Shown piece after piece: positions 32,983 to 45,811 of a stretch of DNA of 64,000 nucleotides (position 1 is its first letter; the number at the start of each line of letters is the position of its first letter). The position numbers were made by a program, and so were the translations under genes. The notes below the pieces were generated by a model. The model saw only the letters and a list, made by a program, of their open reading frames with translations, was not told where the DNA came from and did no database searches. This DNA comes from Lobosporangium transversale (taxonomy: Eukaryota; Mortierellomycota; Mortierellomycetes; Mortierellales; Mortierellaceae): contig NW_019029009.1 of assembly GCF_002105155.1 (NCBI RefSeq), positions 124,001 to 188,000 of the forward strand, in the 5' to 3' direction.

Positions 32983-35413
32983 TTAAGCTCTCACGGAATA
33001 GTAATTAGCACCACCAAGTGGGCAGTGGTCAAAGTTGCCATCCTCAGGATTGCCCCACCAATGAGGCATTGTAACTTTCCAGGACTGAATAGAGAAGAAT
33101 ATGACCAGACCGCAGATCGCGACCCCGCTATCCATAGCAGCCGACGTCAAGTAATTGTAACGAGCCCACCAGTTATAACGGTAACGTCTGAGTAAGAATG
33201 CAAATATGAAGCCCAGGAAGAGACCGTTGGTATAGAAGTAAGGAAGGGCCGGAGGCATGTTGGACGTGGCTGCCAACAACACGGGCCAGTGCACATACTT
33301 CAACCAGGTCACATTAGGGAACTTACGAGCCAAGAGCCAGAAGGGGATGGGTAAGATTGCGCCAATCAGAAAGCCCCATTGCACAGGGGAGTAAATAGCA
33401 CCATCAACGTTACCAAAGACACGGGCAGGGCCGATAGCGCCCCAGATGACAGAAGCAGAGTAGAATGTGTTAGTGGAACGGCATGTGAAGGGATATCCGT
33501 CCTTAGTGCAGATAGTGGGATGAGCGTTAAGCAACCAGGTGACGGTACCCAGGTTGATGGTGCCACTGATGAGGGTCGAGACAATCTGAGCCATGAACAT
33601 GACGCGGGGAGGGATCTTCATGTAGTGACCGAGCTTCAAATCTGCGGTGAAGGTCAAAGCCTGAACGTTGACAATGTAGCCATAGGTTTTGAACGTAACG
33701 TTGGCAATGGCATGCCCAGGGAGCATGTAACCGATCACATACTCTGTAATGATGTTCAAACCAGGCTGCTGGTTAGTCACGGCCTGGACAACGCCGACCG
33801 GGAGGACAAAAAAGATAGCAATAGCCATGGCCAAGAGGACGGCCCACCAAGGCATGAACTCCCACACGACACAGGTAACTAAACTCAAACCCAGAGAAAT
33901 GACAAAGAGTGAGATGTACCACCAGTCAGGGACTTCAGGATAGACACGCATAAGTCGCGAATGAATATCCTCGTTTTCCAGACGAGCGGACTTCCAACGG
34001 GCAATCAGCTCCTGACCATTATAGAGAATGACATGAACAATAGTGGCTGTGAGGCCAGCGAAGCCGACTCCGTAGGTTAAAGCAAAGAAGGAGTCCATGC
34101 GGAGGGGGCCGTAAGCCCTGTACTTTTCCTCATCCAGAACATTGTTGACCAGGATCATAGATTTGTTGTAAATAGCTCCATCTTCACGAAACAGATCTGC
34201 AGACAAAATAGGGTAGCTCTTGGACTTCCAAAGATCGGTGTAGTAGGCCCAGGGAACCATGACCCAGGCAATGAAAATGAAGCCAATAAGGATATTCACC
34301 TGTGCGAACCAAGGTGTGACTAAAGGTTGGACATAGTATGAGGCAGACCAGTCAAGGGCAATGGTTCCTATGCCGAGACCATTGGAGCCGGTCAGCTGAG
34401 AGAGAACAATGTTGTCAGGGTTGATCCAGCAGATCCAGGAGAGTACGCCGATGGTGGGAAAGATGAATCCGGGGAACCAGTAATAAAGAAATGAGCCAAG
34501 AGTGACTAACAAGAAATATCTCATCCTAGTCATACGGCCATCCTCCCCAGGGAGGTTACTGGAAGCATGAAGTGAACGAAACAGAGAGGCTGTCACCAAG
34601 GTCGAGGGCCAGATCATGTGTGCAGGGCGGACCAGGAACTTGCGGAGAGCGCCAGCTAGAGAAAACCCAGTGACCTGAGTTGTGAAGACTAAGAGAAGCC
34701 CTGCAATAAATGGTTTTTCAGACCCATAAAACAGCTTCTGTAGGATAATGATATCAACGGCATACGCTGTACTGGTGTTGACAGCAGTCATAGTCCCAAT
34801 CAAAATGTGTTCCTTGACGGAGAAAGGGCCAGGGTTGAGAGTGAAGTTCCAGCCAAAAAGACTGACCTCGCCCATTGGAAGGACTTTGGCCATGAGGTGG
34901 CCTAAGGGGAGCGAGACCAAGGCAACAACGGAGTATCCGATCGAGATCTGAGTTTGCCTGAGGTAGAAGAATTGATTGATGAAGGAGATGACAGCGGTGA
35001 AGAACAGGCCAAGGAACCACATGCGAAAAGTATTACAGGGCATAAAGGGATCATCCGTATCTGTAGGAATTGTAGATTAAAGAATACATTGTATGTGTTA
35101 ATTCCAATATTAGAATGGCAGGTGTGAACAATGGAGGGAAAATACGTTAAACGGGGCCTAGGGGATGATGGCTCACAGACAAAAAAAGACAAATGATCGA
35201 CGTTGGTTCCCCAGATCGATATTTTTGTTTATGGCTGGTGCAAACAACAATAATGAGGGTTGTAGCAGGCAAAAAGAGCATGGACATACTAGGGATAGTG
35301 ACGCGGACTTCCTCAATAGGGGAGTCATCCTCTTCCTCGAGGTCATAATCAGGGACAATGTCCTCGACCTTCCAGTTGTTGATCCTCTCAGCAAAGTATT
35401 CCTCTTTGCTCAT
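32983..35413 (-). CDS. Oligopeptide transporter (OPT family)
   Basis: Two exons (35413-35290 and 35060-32983) encode 733 residues, joined at VTIPNTDDPFMPCNTFRMWF, which reproduces the conserved start of the OPT core (NTDDP...NTFRMW). The cytoplasmic N-terminus is acidic (DYDLEEEDDSPIEEVRV). Many membrane segments follow, with the family motifs NPGPFSVKEH, GYMLPGHAIANVTFKTYGY and a C-terminal aromatic region (MPHWWGNPEDGNFDHCPLGG). OPT proteins of the plasma membrane import tetra- and pentapeptides, glutathione or metal chelates with protons; the substrate cannot be read from the sequence. Length fits fungal OPTs. The 5' donor is the common GTATGT. Codon use is GC-rich compared with neighbouring introns, as expected for a well-expressed gene. 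Confidence 0.95.
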
Positions 35414-37254
35414 TGTTTGTGAAGGTTGTAAGGATATGGCTTAGAGCCAGCTAGTGGATGTGAAGGCGTATTCGCTTTGATATGACAAGAGGAAAGGAGC
35501 AATGCGCAAAGGAGTAAAAGAAGAAAGGAAAAAAAGAACAAAAGGGGAAGAAGGAAAGTAGGAGAGGAGGTGTTAGCTATTGAAAAAAGTTTGACAAGGA
35601 AGGTTGTAGAGTGGTCAAGGTAATGAGGGCCAAGAGGAAACAGAGAGCTCCTTATATATCTCGTATGGCATACATGTAATAGTGGCACCGGCAGTGGTGG
35701 TATCAAGACATGGGGTCTGAACGAATGGAAGGGTATTGTGGACAATGAGCAAAAATAGCCAGGAATACAAAACAATTAACTGATAAAAACAAACAAAAGG
35801 GACAGATAGTACAAATAAGCATTAGCAAACGGTAAATGGGGATGGGTGGCCTTGCTGAGAGTAGCTCTGGTATGCTCTTGTTGGCCCGATTAAAAGCTAT
35901 GATACACTCAGGGCCTAATGTCTCCTGGATGCCATGGCGACAAGGACCGCAGTATAACTATTCCCTTTTATTATTTGCATCCAAATGTGACAGATGATTA
36001 TGAAGTTCGTTTCATGTCTCATTTCGCTTATCGCGTCCACTTGTAGCACTCATTTCCCTTTGTTGGTGCCAAGCTACCTTGATCCATTTTTACACAGTCA
36101 ACCACAATAAGGACAGACTGCTCTTTATACCCAAAAAAAGATTGAGTGAATATGGAGGATGAAGAAGGAGCTGATGCATTATCCATTAGGCTTTTGAGAG
36201 TTCCCACCGTCTGTCATAGCTTGATATAGCAATGAGTCTGCCATGGCGGATCGACCTGAAGGCATTTAGATATATTTATCTTTCTTTCAAATGCTATCGC
36301 ATAATTGTAATAATGGCCATTGCACCAACCTGCGCTATACATACCATCTTAGACCCTGTCTTTTTGTTATATTATTAATAAATATATATTAAAGCGACGT
36401 CTCGTGGCTCTCCTTCTGGAAGGCTTAGGGATATTTCGATTTAGAAACCCAACCCAAAGACGGTGTGTTGGGAAACAATGCGCAAAGGAGATTAGACAAA
36501 AAAAAGAAAGCATTCTTGTTTTTAAAGACACATTACTTTTGTATGTTAATGCACGGATCTAGAAAAAAAAATACGCGGCTAGCTCTTCTGGTCACTCTTT
36601 ACCATTGGAAATGGATCGTCTGAAGGTGTTCTTGCAAGTGCTATGCTGCTATTATGCGTATATCAGCGCGCTATTTGTCCAGTTCCTCTCCTCCACAAGC
36701 TTCTTATTCTTCTCTCTCATCTTGCGTTTTGCGCGCGCAATCGGCAATAAATTCGTTTCAGTCTTTTCGTGCGACCAGCAGTGTTTATGAGTGAAAAAAG
36801 CTACACCAGTACACCGAAGCCAAGTTTTTTTTTTTTTTTTTTTTTTTTTTTGACCAGTGAGATTAGCTGGTGCGATGTATAGCTGGTATTCTAGTGAAAG
36901 AATGGTGTATCCTGATAAGAGAGCAGTGTTGGATAGGTCAATGTACCAGAAGACACCGAAAGAGGCGGGAGTAGTGGCAAACTTTGGAACAGAAATAAAG
37001 CGGCCCATGACGCCAATGAGGTTTCAAACGAACGACATCGCGCCAGATTAACAGCATGTCTGACATGTCTGATTAATTTATTTCTCTAGCATGTGGGACT
37101 TACCAAGATCCGACAACCCGTTCACATATTGGGATCTGCTGGATCCTGGTATCTGTCGAATCCATTCATTAAATACATATTTACATAAATGTTTTTTTTG
37201 AAAATTGAATGGTTTCTTCACAACTTCTTGTGCTGTTAAAAGTATCTATCTAGC
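35414..37254. other. Intergenic: OPT promoter and uncharacterised sequence
   Basis: The first 400 bp upstream of the transporter are purine-rich on the plus strand, that is CT-rich in its sense. Bases 36600-37050 hold open frames on both strands (for example 37008-36860 minus, starting MGRFISVPKFATTPASF) that could be a first exon, but no continuing exon or family could be found. A T-run lies at 36824-36851. Confidence 0.4.
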
Positions 37255-38699
37255 TTATAGAATCTTGGGTTTTGAACGCTCAAACTCCTCGCGAATAGAC
37301 TTGGCAAACTCTGCATCCAACAAAACATCCAGAGCAGTCAATGAAAGGCCCTTCGCTGCACGGATGGTGGCCTTATGAGCCACCTCAGTTCCTGCGCGCT
37401 CTGCAAACAAGGCAGAATGAGTGGTCAGACCCGGTTCACGTTCACCGTCCAGGCTAGCGATGTTGAAGACTGGGTGAATACCTGGCAAGGCGACCGTGAC
37501 GTTGCCCATATCGGTTGAGCCTGCAGGAGTGGTCTCGTCTACTTCACGCGAGTTGTAACGAACCCCAAATGACTTCATGTATTCTCCAAAACGATCTGCT
37601 AATGGTGGGTTATTGTTGAGTGGCGAATACTGCATTGGTTCCTTAATATTGAGAGTACAACCTGAAGCTTCGGCAGAGGACTTTGCAATTTCTGCAATCT
37701 GATCGTGCAGCTTGAGAAGGTCTTCATTTTTGTTGGCACGATACAACGTTGTCATTGATGCCAGTTCTGGGATGACTACAAAAAAAAAAAAAAAAAAAAA
37801 AAAAAAAGAAATGATATAAGACATCTGTAAAAACTGTTGTATCCATCCAATATCATGATGATTAATGGCGGAGAGTACTTACTATTAGCGGCTTGACCAC
37901 CATTGGTGACAATTGAGTGGATTCTGTTAGTTGGTAAAGTCTGTTGGCGGAATAGGCCAATGGCGTTATATGTCATACAGACCGCGTCAAGAGCATTGAT
38001 CCCTAACATTAAAGTCAATGGATGAATGCATTCAGTCTCAAACGTTGATTCAGCATTCCTCGCCATCTACTTTCAGCATTTTCATAAAAAAAATTACTCA
38101 CCTTCCCATGGGCTTGCTGAAGCATGAGATGCCTTTCCATGGAACTCAAAGTCAAAGCGTCCAACGCCCAAGGGCTGCCTGTAAAGAACATCAAATTGAG
38201 CAGGATGAACCATCATACAGGCATCCAACCCATTGAACGCGCCACGTTCCAACATTGGGCGCTTCCCACCCAGTGTTTCCTCAGCGGGAGTACCCAACAG
38301 ACGAACTTTACCACGGATATTATTTTTCTCCATTGCAGCCTTGACACCGAGGGCAGCAGCGACACCTGAGATTGCAATTAAATTGTGTCCGCAACCATGG
38401 CCGATGGAGGGCAAAGCGTCGTATTCAGAGCAGAATCCAACAGACCGAATTGGTTCATCGACTGCAGAACCAGAACCTTGATTCTCATATTCTGCAATAA
38501 AGGCTGTAGAGATATCGCAGGCTTGTCGGGTTACTTGGAATCCTTGTTGCTCCAGATAGTCTGTGAGTGTCTTGTGAGCAAAATGTTCCTCGTATCCCAA
38601 TTCAGGATGATCATGGATCTGGATGGAAAGCTGACGGAGACTGGCGTCTGCGTTGTCAATGGCCTCCAGAGCGTCGTCTTTTCCTGGTCCTTGTTGCAT
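37255..38699 (-). CDS. M20 family metallopeptidase / amidohydrolase (PM20D2-like)
   Basis: Three exons (38699-38102, 38002-37883, 37775-37255) encode 412 residues from MQQGPGKDD. The M20 metal-binding region reads EYDALPSIGHGCGHN, followed by LGTPAEETLGGK with the catalytic and ligand acidic residues, and MMVHPAQ. GKASHASASPWEG begins the dimerisation domain, and ALPGIHPVFNIAS then TTHSALFAERAG hold the last ligand. PM20D2 and related enzymes hydrolyse dipeptides with basic residues or N-acyl amino acids; the exact substrate is unknown. An in-frame ATG at 38921 would add 74 residues, or 34 if a 120-nt GC-AG intron (38835-38716) is removed. The retained form has an Arg/Ser-rich stretch that resembles a mitochondrial presequence. 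Intron 2 has a sense T-run ending in GTAG. Confidence 0.9.
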
Positions 38700-39265
38700 G
38701 GTCTGAATTTTATTTCTGAAAGACAGAGGGGGAACAAGCGAAGAGGTAGGTTGAACGTGTGAGCGAAGTGAAGAGTGAAGTGAGGAAGAATAAAAGTCGG
38801 GGATGCGTGAGAAAAGAGGGAAACAGCGTACTTGCCTTTTGAGGAAAGAAATGCAACCATTTTTTGATGGTGCTGATGATCCTAAAAGATTCCCAGGACA
38901 GTCTAGCACTGTCGTGACCATGTAACACGCAATTAGAGCATACTTTTCAATAACGCGTTCAGCTACATTTTCTTATTATCCACATGTAATAACATGTATA
39001 TTCTTCCATCATTAATTGATAACTGGAACAGAAACATAGTGTCCAATGTATGGATAAGCTACCCCTAGAATGCAAAAGAAGACAACGTTTAGCACTGTCG
39101 AGACATTTTTTAGTCACCCATCTAATGCCCCTGAAATACTGAAAACGTGATCTATAATAAACGTCACGCTCGCACTCCATACCCTCTTTTGCATCAGTAC
39201 AGTGTTTCCTCTCCTCATTCATTCTCTTCGCCTTTCTAGACTTTTAAGAAACTCGACAAAGAACA
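38700..39265. promoter_or_regulatory. Divergent promoter of the M20 peptidase and V-ATPase d genes
   Basis: The two genes diverge across 566 bp. The V-ATPase side ends in a CT-rich leader (TTTCCTCTCCTCATTC). The peptidase side contains the possible in-frame upstream start at 38921 and a CT-rich tract on its sense strand that ends at the acceptor CTTTCAG (38716). Confidence 0.45.
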
Positions 39266-39840
39266 ATGGAGGCACTCTTCTTCAACGCTGACGATGGATA
39301 CCTTGAGGGCATTGTGCGCGGATACCGTAGCAGCATCCTCACTAACACCGCTTACATTAATTTAACCCAGTGTGAGACTCTTGAAGGTAACAAGGAAGAA
39401 TTATATCTTCTACATATGGCATTCTCTTCCGCCTCACTCTTTCATTCTTATCGTAGTGAAAAAGAAAAACCAATACTCATTATTATCGTCTATTTTTTTT
39501 CCTCACTCATTATCATAACAACTACAACTACAACCACAACTACAATTACAACTACAAATGCAACAAAAACAACAAAAAAAAAAGATGTAAAACTTCAACT
39601 CACTGCTTCCGACTATGGTTCACTTCTACAGAACGAGGCCAAAATTTCGACGTCGTTGTTGTCCGAGAAATGCAGGGACAAGCTTATTCAGGAGTTTGAG
39701 TACATTCGCGCTCACGCTGTTGCACCTCTTTCACAGTTCTTGGACTTTATGACGTGAGTTCATTATCCCCTTTTTTTCTAGATTATGGACTCTTTTTATA
39801 TCCAGTTGCGAGTTAAAAAAAAAGGGAACTAACCGACTTT

Positions 39841-39873
<33 letters not shown>

Positions 39874-40296
39874 GGTACGCCTATATGATTGATAATGTCA
39901 TTTTGCTGATCACAGGCACATTGCATGAGCGTGACACGCACGAGCTCCTGAATAAATGCCACCCTTTGGGTAATTTTGACAGTATGCCTGCGCTTTGTGT
40001 AGCAACAAATGTGGCCGAGTTATATAATTCTGTCTTGGTCGAGACACCATTGGCACCTTATTTCAAGGATTGTCTGTCAGCAGAGGATCTGGATGAAATG
40101 AATATTGAAATCATCAGGAACACACTCTATAAGGCTTACTTGGAGGACTTTTATCATTTCACTCAGAGTTTCGGAGGTCCCACAGCAGAAATTATGGGAG
40201 AACTATTGCAGGTAAAAAAAAAAAAAAAAAAAAAAAAAAGCACCAATAATAGCTGCAACAGCCGTCAATAAGTAAACTCATGCATGACTTTCTCTG

Positions 40297-40327
<31 letters not shown>

Positions 40328-40885
40328 GTTCGAAGCGGATCGCAGGTCGGTGAATATCACCATCAACTCATTTGGCACAGAGCTGACCAAGGACGATCGC
40401 GCGAAGCTGTTTCCTAATATTGGACGCTTATACCCTGAGGGCAACCTCAAACTTGCAAGGTCAGACGATGCCGAGCAAGTGAAGGCTATCTGCGATGTTT
40501 TCTTGGTAATGCTATTACCGAAATGAATGAACTACAATATCATTGCCTGTCTCTTATCCCAGCTTCTTCTGATGTATTCTATCTAACTGACACTTTTTTT
40601 TATTTTTGTGGAAAAAAAAAAAAAAAAAAATAATTGTACCTACAGGAATATCGTCAATTCTTTGATAACAGTTCTGCCACAGGATCATCTAAGGCGCTTG
40701 AAGACCGCTTTTTTGAATATGAAGTTCATCTTAACAAGAAGTCGTTCCAGCAGCAATTCCACTATGGACTCTTTTACTCCTTTTTGAAACTCAAGGAACA
40801 AGAGATTCGTAATATTGTTTGGATTGCAGAATGTATCACTATGGGTCAGAAGGAACGTATTAACAACTACATTCCTATCTTTTAA
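39266..40885 (+). CDS. VMA6: V-type proton ATPase subunit d (Vma6)
   Basis: Five exons (39266-39386, 39585-39753, 39875-40211, 40329-40505, 40646-40885) encode 347 residues, like yeast Vma6 (345). It starts [20 protein letters not shown] and contains the family's [57 protein letters not shown]-like [20 protein letters not shown], and the end [13 protein letters not shown]. The subunit links the V1 central stalk to the c-ring of Vo on the vacuolar membrane. Introns are marked by extremes: intron 2 is T27 followed by A13 directly before the AG acceptor, intron 3 starts GT followed by about 25 A, and its acceptor is preceded by about 25 T. Confidence 0.96.
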
Positions 40886-41112
40886 GGCTGTGCTCTTTTA
40901 AGGCTGTGTTCTTTTTTGTTTTTTTTTTTATTTGAGATGTAGCACAATTGAAACCAATGGGAAAGTGACACAATAAAATAAACGTATCAAGGCGAACAAC
41001 ATCATGAGCATAGGATGTTTGGGAGCCAATTTCTTAACTTTATTGATATTATACAAAAGAAAGTACCATTTAAAGGAATAGAACAAAAAAAAAAAAAAAA
41101 AAAAAAGAGATC

Positions 41113-41510
41113 TTATTGGATGTCGCGCCTGAACCCTTCCAGGACTGCGCGAGCCCTGCCACTTTCAACACTTTGTCTTGCAAGGATAACAGCATCCTCA
41201 AAATTGTCAGTCTTGCCTGCAACTACCAAAAGAGCAGCAGCGTTCAGCAGGACAAAGTCCAAAATTGGATGTCCGGGAGACTTGAACTTGTTGTTGAGTA
41301 GATCATCCAAAATGGCTGCATTCTCTACGGGACCACCTCCGCGAACAGATGACAATGGGTGTGAAGGAAGTCCAAATTGTGCGGGCGTGATATCCTCCTC
41401 AATGACTTTACCATCTACCAGCTTCCAGACCTTTTTATCCAAAAAAAAAAAAAAAAAAAAAAATTAGAAAGTTAGAAGGAAACGGGCTTGGTGGTGAGAC
41501 ATGCACATGC

Positions 41511-41544
<34 letters not shown>

Positions 41545-41968
41545 GGCTTTGCTTACATGTGTCTCTGATTCAGGGCTGATCTCATCCAATCCATTGGCGC
41601 CACAAACGACCATTCCTGAGATGAGACCCATGAGTTTTAGGCTTTCGATCATAAGAGCACCCAGACTTCTAGAGTGAACGCCGACGACGACTCGTTTAGG
41701 TTTTACCGGATTACTCAAGGGTCCCATCAAGTTGAAGATGGAGGGAACACCTAATTCTTTCCTAGGAAGACTCGTGTTCTTCATAGCCGGGTGATAAGTT
41801 TGGGCGAAGAGAAAACAGAATCCATGATCATCAAGCAATGGAGCTACATCGTCCGGTTGGACATTATCGATCCTGCATCCAATCTTTTCTAAAATATCAG
41901 CAGATCCACATGCGGATGAAGCAGCTCTGTTCCCATGCTAAGATGAATATATAAATATATATATTGTA

Positions 41969-42001
<33 letters not shown>

Positions 42002-42550
42002 TAGTAAAAGATAGTAAAAAGATAAATGAGTCAGTGGGCGGGCTGAGTAATTTAGTGTGAAGAAAAGAATCATGCTCTTTTTATGGGTGGTACGAACTTT
42101 GTCTGCATTGATTGCATGAATCTAATGAGTATTGTATTTATTACTTTTTTTTTTTTTTACCTTGGCAACTTTGCATCCTGCGCCTGCAGCGACAATTGCA
42201 GCAGTTGTGCTGACATTGAAGGTATCATGACCATCGCCGCCGGTGCCGACGATATCGACAAGTTGTTCCTGAAGAGTTGGGTGTTGTTCAAAGGAGATGG
42301 GAAGGCCATGGTTACTCATTTCAACAGCACAGGCAGCTACGATGGCCGGGTCTGAATCGAGTTTTGTGAGTTTGAGACCAACAAGGTAGGCACCAATCTG
42401 AGCTTGAGTGGCACGACCCTCCATAATCTCTTTTGTTGCAATGGTAGCATCTTGAGTGGTGAATGTGTCGGGTTTGTGGACCAACTTTTGAAGAATGGGG
42501 TGCATAGCAGTCTTGAGAGCAGGAACTTTTTGAGGAGGTTCTAAAGTCAT
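41113..42550 (-). CDS. TRP4: Anthranilate phosphoribosyltransferase
   Basis: Three exons (42550-42161, 41937-41557, 41430-41113), all in phase 0, encode 362 residues. The PRPP-binding GTGGD loop is at 102-106, DTFNVST at 109-115, and K130 joins HGNR at 131-134 across the first exon junction, rebuilding the conserved KHGNR motif. FLFAQTYHPAMKN and GVPSIFNLMGPLSNP are further family blocks. The enzyme transfers phosphoribose from PRPP to anthranilate in tryptophan synthesis. Here it is a stand-alone gene, as in yeast. Intron 2 holds an (AG)n microsatellite at 41513-41542 and an A-run (41438-41463) that reads as T-tract before the acceptor AAAAAG. Confidence 0.96.
41513..41542. repeat. (AG)n microsatellite in a TRP4 intron
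   Basis: About 15 AG units lie close to the donor of TRP4 intron 2; on the sense strand they read as CT units. Confidence 0.9.
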
Positions 42551-43171
42551 GACGAACTAAAAAAAAAAAAAATAAAAAAATAAAAAATAAAAAAAAATAA
42601 AAAAAAATTGAATGTAGAGGAATGAAGAAAGTGTTTATAAGGGTTAAGGAGACAAAATAAAGAAAGCAAAGTGAAGAGAGAATGAATGTGAATGAAGAGA
42701 AAGAAAGAGCCAAGTTTAAAAGAAGAAAGAGTGGGACCTTTATTGCCGGACCTGATTCTGTTATCAAGATCGATGGTGCCATCTGCATAGCCAAAGAATA
42801 TAAATGAATTAAAATATTGACTGTCAAAGAATATAAATATATATTATATATATATATATATGTATATATATGCTGTATACAAGGCGACTAACATTGAATG
42901 TTTACATTTGGAAAATTCCTCGGCAACCCGCGCCTAAGTGCCCAGTGCCCAGTGCCCAGTACCTAGTGCCCAGCGCTGATACCAGAAGACTCATCACGCT
43001 TATTATATATACATTTGCACGATAACAATGCAAAGCGCCAGCTCAGCTTTGATCCAATAACAAATGATCCAAAGAAAACGTGACTTACAACGCGCGCCTA
43101 AATTCATTCGCAGTAAGGGAAGGTGGCTACATGACTGCGGCTCCGCCCATTGTCTGCCATCATTCTTCACA
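42551..43171. promoter_or_regulatory. Divergent promoter between TRP4 and CDC16
   Basis: The genes diverge across 621 bp. It contains an A-rich block right at TRP4 (42558-42607), an (AT)n patch at 42838-42870, and a heptamer tandem array at 42937-42978. An in-frame ATG for CDC16 at 43064 lies here. Confidence 0.45.
42937..42978 (+). repeat. Heptamer tandem repeat AGTGCCC x6
   Basis: Six 7-bp units occur: three exact AGTGCCC, then AGTACCT, AGTGCCC and AGCGCTG. The array is GC-rich within AT-rich surroundings and lies about 230 bp upstream of the CDC16 start. Confidence 0.85.
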
Positions 43172-45009
43172 ATGCCAACTACACCTAGACGGCCGAGACA
43201 GACTAACAATAATCCTGTAGGAACAAGTGAGCACCAGGGACAAGGACAAAGGCAAGGACAAGGACAAAGAGGAAGAACGACCCCACAGGGTCTTCAAACA
43301 CCAGTCAATAATCGCAATAGCAACAACAACAACAACAACAACAATAATGTCAATAATAGTAATAACAATGTACAGACACCACGTTTGCGGTCTTCAACAA
43401 GATCTGCTACTGCGATAGCCTCGCCGTCAGGCAATACGCCTATTACCGGTATAGGAGATAGCGGCGGTCACAACAACAGTAATAATGCATCAGAAACCTG
43501 GGGCGCAACCACGTCCCCAAACAATAGTTTTACAACCCCAACTAGGCCTTCGCGTCGACTCTCTAGCGTCCCTAGTGGCGGAGGTGGCGTCGGAAGTGGG
43601 GAATGGAATTCTTTAGTAATGGGAGGAGGAGGGGTCGGTATTTCCGGAGGAGGTGGTAGTGGGCCTGGATCAGGATCAGCATCCTCGACCACTCCAGTCA
43701 CACCTACTACAAACCCAACATCTCGTCGCCTTCGCGGACCACCATTACCAAACCCACATGTTTTATTGAAGCGTTCAACAGCATCTTCTGGAAGTATGAC
43801 GGGTTCAGTGAATAATAGCTTTAGCAACACATTAGCGTCTCTTACTGAACTCTCGCCTAGTGGCGGTGCAGGTGCAGTAGGAGCCGGATCAAGGACCCCA
43901 AGCAACTCTGCACGGAGATCACAAATGTCTACATCTAGTCAAAATATGCGAGTACTTCCATCACCATTTGCGAATTATCCAGCGAGTTTATTGGAGAACA
44001 CCAATTTGTCATCACCAATCAAGAACTTCGTTATCCCTACTGGATCGACACCATCGCCTTTCCCGCTGGTTAGTGGCGGTATTGGCAGCAGTGGTGCTTT
44101 GATGTCAGGAGGCTCAGGATTGCAACAAGGATCAGCCTCTATATTCGAGATCGATTCGATCCCTAATTCTCTTGATAGTAGGCTACTCACAAGAGGAGAT
44201 AGTCAAGGGGATATGATTGGTGGATACGACGGCAGTTATTCTTCTGCAATAGATTTTTTTACACCAGCAGAAACACAGCGCGATAAGGGGACTGTGGATG
44301 GTATGCGAGCATGGCGTACGGATGCGATGCATCAACACATGTATCGGACAGCTGCGTTTTGGGGCGATAAAGTCCTCAGCATCACTGGTAAACCATTCTC
44401 TCTTTTTTTTTTTTGTTTTTTTGTTTTTTTTTTTTTTTTTTGTAAATATATTCTAAACCTATGCCTATTTACGTCAAATACAAAGTTTTGTTCCGCTAAT
44501 TCGTTATTGTTATTGCTATTACTATAATTGTTAATAGATGATTCGAATGACGTCTTTTGGCTTTCACAAGTATATTATCTAATGGGGGAATATGGGCGAG
44601 CCATCAATTTACTGCAAAAGAAAGATTTGTTAGAGTCTTCAGTGGCATGTCGATTTTTGGCAATCCAGTGTATGGTAAGTAGTTTCAAAAATAGATAAAG
44701 TCATGGCTTTTTTTATTTCGTCCGAATCGCTAATCAAGTCAATCTCTTTATTTTCTTTTCATTGGGTTCCAATGCATTGATAGATACGGACAGAGAGGTG
44801 GTCAGAGGCATTGGAGTATTTAGGGGAGGAAAACCAGTATGCGCACGATAGTTTATCCGAAAGCAGTATGAACCCCGCTGATGGGGGGATCAAGGTAATG
44901 AGAAACAAAGATGTTTTTTGGTGACCCAATGGGTCTATATTGTCATAATATTGAAGCAACCACTCAATGTAAAAGTATCGTTTACTCATTTACTCATTCA
45001 CCCGTTGGG

Positions 45010-45042
<33 letters not shown>

Positions 45043-45772
45043 CTCATTAAAGCTCGAGGCATCAATGTGCTATCTTCGAGGGGTTGTGTTCAAGAGCATG
45101 CATAATATTGACAAAGCCAAGGAATGTTTTAAGGAAGCGCTTCAGATTGATGTCAAGTGCTACGATGCATTGGATAGTCTCATTTCTAATAACATGTTGA
45201 CAAGCAAAGAAGGTGTGTTAATACAATACTACATCCCATCCTACATAATGGGTTTGATCTTTAAACCAAAAAAAGTCTTTGTCTTTTATTTTATTTTTAT
45301 TTTATTTTATTTATTTTTTAATTTTTCATGGTAAATAGAACGTGAACTGATCGAAAGCCTTGATTTTGACAATCAGTTACATGGCCCAGACTCGGAATTC
45401 GTCAAGATGCTCTATCAATCCAAGCTGAAAAAGGTAAGCAACATGAACAGGAGAGAAGCCAAGATTCAAAAAAGAAAGAAATTAGGCAATAGAATACAGC
45501 TATGAAAAAGAGGAGACTGACAATTGTAAATTTATGCATTCATATCTAGTATGACCACCTTGACGAACAGGACGAGATTTACCAGTCCCTCAGCGCGAAG
45601 TTCAAAACCGAAAACACAGATCTGTTGTACTCCAAGGCAGAGATGTATTTTACACAATGCTCGTTCGACAAGTGCCTTGAATGCACTAAAAAGTATGAAG
45701 CGCCTCATATTGTTTATTTACATTTGTTTATATACATACATCCTAACAAACTTATCTTTTATATTTTACTGG

Positions 45773-45811
<39 letters not shown>

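Noticed and set aside
33379-33882. 167-codon plus-strand frame
   Set aside because: It is antisense to the long OPT exon, with no family similarity.
35410-35775. 121-codon minus-strand frame upstream of the OPT gene
   Set aside because: It is Phe/Leu/Pro-rich because the transporter's leader is CT-rich; it overlaps the true start.
36652-37008. Minus-strand frame starting MGRFISVPKFATTPASF
   Set aside because: The first 50 residues look coding-like, but the frame then enters an A-run, no donor better than GTCAAA is present, and no following exon or family could be found. Left as unproven.
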